This document shows positions 6,078-7,128 of a stretch of 7,128 bases of DNA, one piece after another. The stretch covers positions 1 through 7,128 of the forward strand of contig JAIELM010000299.1 in assembly GCA_019752975.1 (NCBI GenBank), given 5' to 3'. The notes under the pieces are model-generated. The model searched no databases, was not told the DNA's origin, and worked only from the letters and a program-made list of their open reading frames with translations. The position numbers were made by a program, and so were the translations under genes. Numbering within the stretch: position 1 is the first letter of the stretch; the number at the start of each line of letters is the position of its first letter. The stretch is from Undibacterium sp. Its GTDB lineage: Bacteria; Pseudomonadota; Gammaproteobacteria; Burkholderiales; Burkholderiaceae_D.

Positions 6078-6659
6078 TTAGGCTGCCAAGTTTGCCGCGG
6101 CAAAATCCCAGTTTGCCAATGCCCAGAATGCTTCTAAATACTTAGGACGGGCATTGCGGTAGTCTATGTAATAGGCGTGTTCCCACAAATCGCAAGTGAT
6201 TAATGCGGTATCTGTGGTCGTCAATGGGGTCGCTGCGTTGGAGGTGTTGACGATGTCCAAAGTGCCGTCTGCTTTTTTGACTAACCAAGTCCAGCTTGAT
6301 CCAAAATTACCTACGCATGATTTGGTAAAGGCTTCTTTGAAAGCGTCAAAACTACCCCATTTAGCGTTGATCGCTTCGAGCAAAGCGCCTGTTGGAACAC
6401 CGCTGCCCTTAGCTTGTAAACCATTCCAGTAGAAAGTGTGATTCCAAATTTGCGCTGAATTATTGAATATGCCACCAGAAGATTTTTTGACGATTTCTTC
6501 CAAGTTGGAATTTTCAAATTCTGTGCCTTTGATCAGATTATTTAAATTGGTGACATAAGTTTGGTGATGTTTGCCGTAGTGGTATTCCAAAGTCTCTTGG
6601 GAGATATGTGGAGCCAATGCATCAATGGCGTAAGGCAGGGCGGGTAGGGTATGTTCCAT
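6078..6659 (-). CDS. sodB: Iron superoxide dismutase
   Basis: This cytoplasmic enzyme converts superoxide to hydrogen peroxide and oxygen. The product is 193 aa, the same length as E. coli SodB, and aligns with it by eye from end to end. Metal ligands are His27 (EYHYGKHH), His74 (WNHTFYW), Asp157 and His161 ([13 protein letters not shown]). Gln70 in [11 protein letters not shown] is the second-sphere glutamine position typical of iron rather than manganese enzymes. Ser122 replaces the Gly seen in the E. coli motif FGSGWTWL. The ATG is supported by TAAGGA (complement of 6665-6670) five bases upstream. It follows xseA on the same strand with a 77-bp gap that contains a hairpin and a possible promoter of its own, so independent transcription is likely. 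Confidence 0.97.
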   Translation of the reverse strand: MEHTLPALPYAIDALAPHISQETLEYHYGKHHQTYVTNLNNLIKGTEFENSNLEEIVKKSSGGIFNNSAQIWNHTFYWNGLQAKGSGVPTGALLEAINAKWGSFDAFKEAFTKSCVGNFGSSWTWLVKKADGTLDIVNTSNAATPLTTTDTALITCDLWEHAYYIDYRNARPKYLEAFWALANWDFAAANLAA

Positions 6660-6699
6660 AGTTTTCCTTAGTAGATGTCAATAGGGTGACCAAAACAGC

Positions 6700-6728
6700 A
6701 TTGTAAGCTTTTGTGGCGCTGCTTGCAG
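6700..6728 (-). promoter_or_regulatory. Possible sodB promoter
   Basis: On the - strand a TACAAT box (complement of 6700-6705, 5/6 to consensus) lies 17 bases after CTGCAA (complement of 6723-6728, 3/6). Initiation would be near 6693, about 34 nt before the sodB ATG. The -35 match is weak and overlaps the hairpin at 6717-6730, so the assignment is tentative. Confidence 0.35.
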
Positions 6729-6730
6729 CG
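6717..6730. other. Short hairpin between xseA and sodB
   Basis: CGCTGC (6717-6722) and GCAGCG (6725-6730) form a compact GC-rich dyad starting 7 bases after the xseA stop on the - strand. No T-run follows on either strand, so it is at best a weak or pausing terminator or an mRNA-stabilising 3' end for xseA. Confidence 0.4.
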
Positions 6731-6736
6731 TCTTGC

Positions 6737-7128
6737 CTAAGTTTTGTGGGATTTTCCCTTGCTGGCAATGCGTAACTCCGTAGTATCTCTGGCCGTATGT
6801 AAAGTCAGCGTCTCGTCTATGTTGATGGTTGCACCACTCCTGATGACTGCACCGTCTTCGGTGCTCAAAATGACATAGCCGCGCTCTAGTGTTCTTTGTG
6901 GATTAAGCGTTTCTAACTTGGCCTGGAGTTGCTCTAGTTGACTTCTTTGCTCTCGTATTTGTCGCTGTTTAGTTTGTTTTAGCTGAGTGTGCAGGCGATC
7001 GAGCTGGTTTTGCAAAAGCGCCGTGTTGGGCTTGCAAAACTTGATGCGACTGCTTTGTTGCTGAACTTGTCCTTTTGCTGTTTGTAGCGGGATTTGTATC
7101 GCGAACCGCAAGCGCTGGGCGCAGTGCT
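6737..7128 (-). CDS. xseA: Exodeoxyribonuclease VII large subunit, C-terminal part
   Basis: This is the 3' portion of the gene for the large, catalytic subunit of exonuclease VII, which with XseB degrades single-stranded DNA in repair. About 129 codons are visible and the frame stays open to the window edge, so the start and the catalytic region are outside. The visible part has a long Gln/Lys/Arg/Leu-rich coiled coil (complement of about 7065-6910), then LNPQRTLERGYVIL, the hallmark of the XseA C-terminus (compare VSPLSTLARGY in E. coli). A short beta domain and a basic tail SKGKSHKT follow. A TTG at 7109-7111 could be read as a start, but it is simply an internal leucine codon because the frame continues upstream of it. 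The gene ends 77 bases before sodB on the same strand. Confidence 0.9.
   Translation of the reverse strand, partial: HCAQRLRFAIQIPLQTAKGQVQQQSSRIKFCKPNTALLQNQLDRLHTQLKQTKQRQIREQRSQLEQLQAKLETLNPQRTLERGYVILSTEDGAVIRSGATINIDETLTLHTARDTTELRIASKGKSHKT

Overview
The window looks like a chromosomal segment of a betaproteobacterium, probably Burkholderiales and plausibly Oxalobacteraceae (Undibacterium/Herminiimonas-like). This rests on recognition of protein style and on the neighbouring xseA and sodB genes, an arrangement I recall from that order; no search was run. The layout is housekeeping genes with non-coding spacers between them. No prophage, CRISPR array, tRNA or rRNA is visible.

Layout. 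Positions 1-350 hold no gene I can support, only a hairpin at 68-96. Next come a good sigma70-type promoter and hemL (glutamate-1-semialdehyde aminomutase, 411-1712, +). After a short tandem repeat and an extended -10 promoter comes a TolC-family outer-membrane channel protein (1884-3755, +). It carries an unusual C-terminal NTF2/Csd6-like domain and is followed by a clear rho-independent terminator (3794-3829). The spacer after that contains a 239-bp MITE-like palindromic element (3911-4149) with 19-bp perfect terminal inverted repeats and a possible TAA target duplication. Downstream is a small exported DUF3617 protein (4185-4781, +), convergent with an exported M28 zinc aminopeptidase-type gene (4809-5831, -). 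A 246-bp spacer (5832-6077) contains three successive hairpins, the last followed by a T-run on the + strand. Then come sodB (Fe superoxide dismutase, 6078-6659, -) and the 3' end of xseA (exonuclease VII large subunit, 6737 to the window edge, -).

Functional picture. HemL makes 5-aminolevulinate for haem. The TolC-like protein, DUF3617 protein and M28 peptidase all carry signal peptides and act in the envelope. SodB and XseA are cytoplasmic oxidative-stress and DNA-repair functions. Nothing links these genes into one pathway, and no ABC transporter or membrane-fusion partner of the TolC protein is in view.

The items most worth a second look are the TolC-NTF2 fusion, the palindromic element in front of the DUF3617 gene, and the structured, possibly transcribed, spacer between the M28 gene and sodB.
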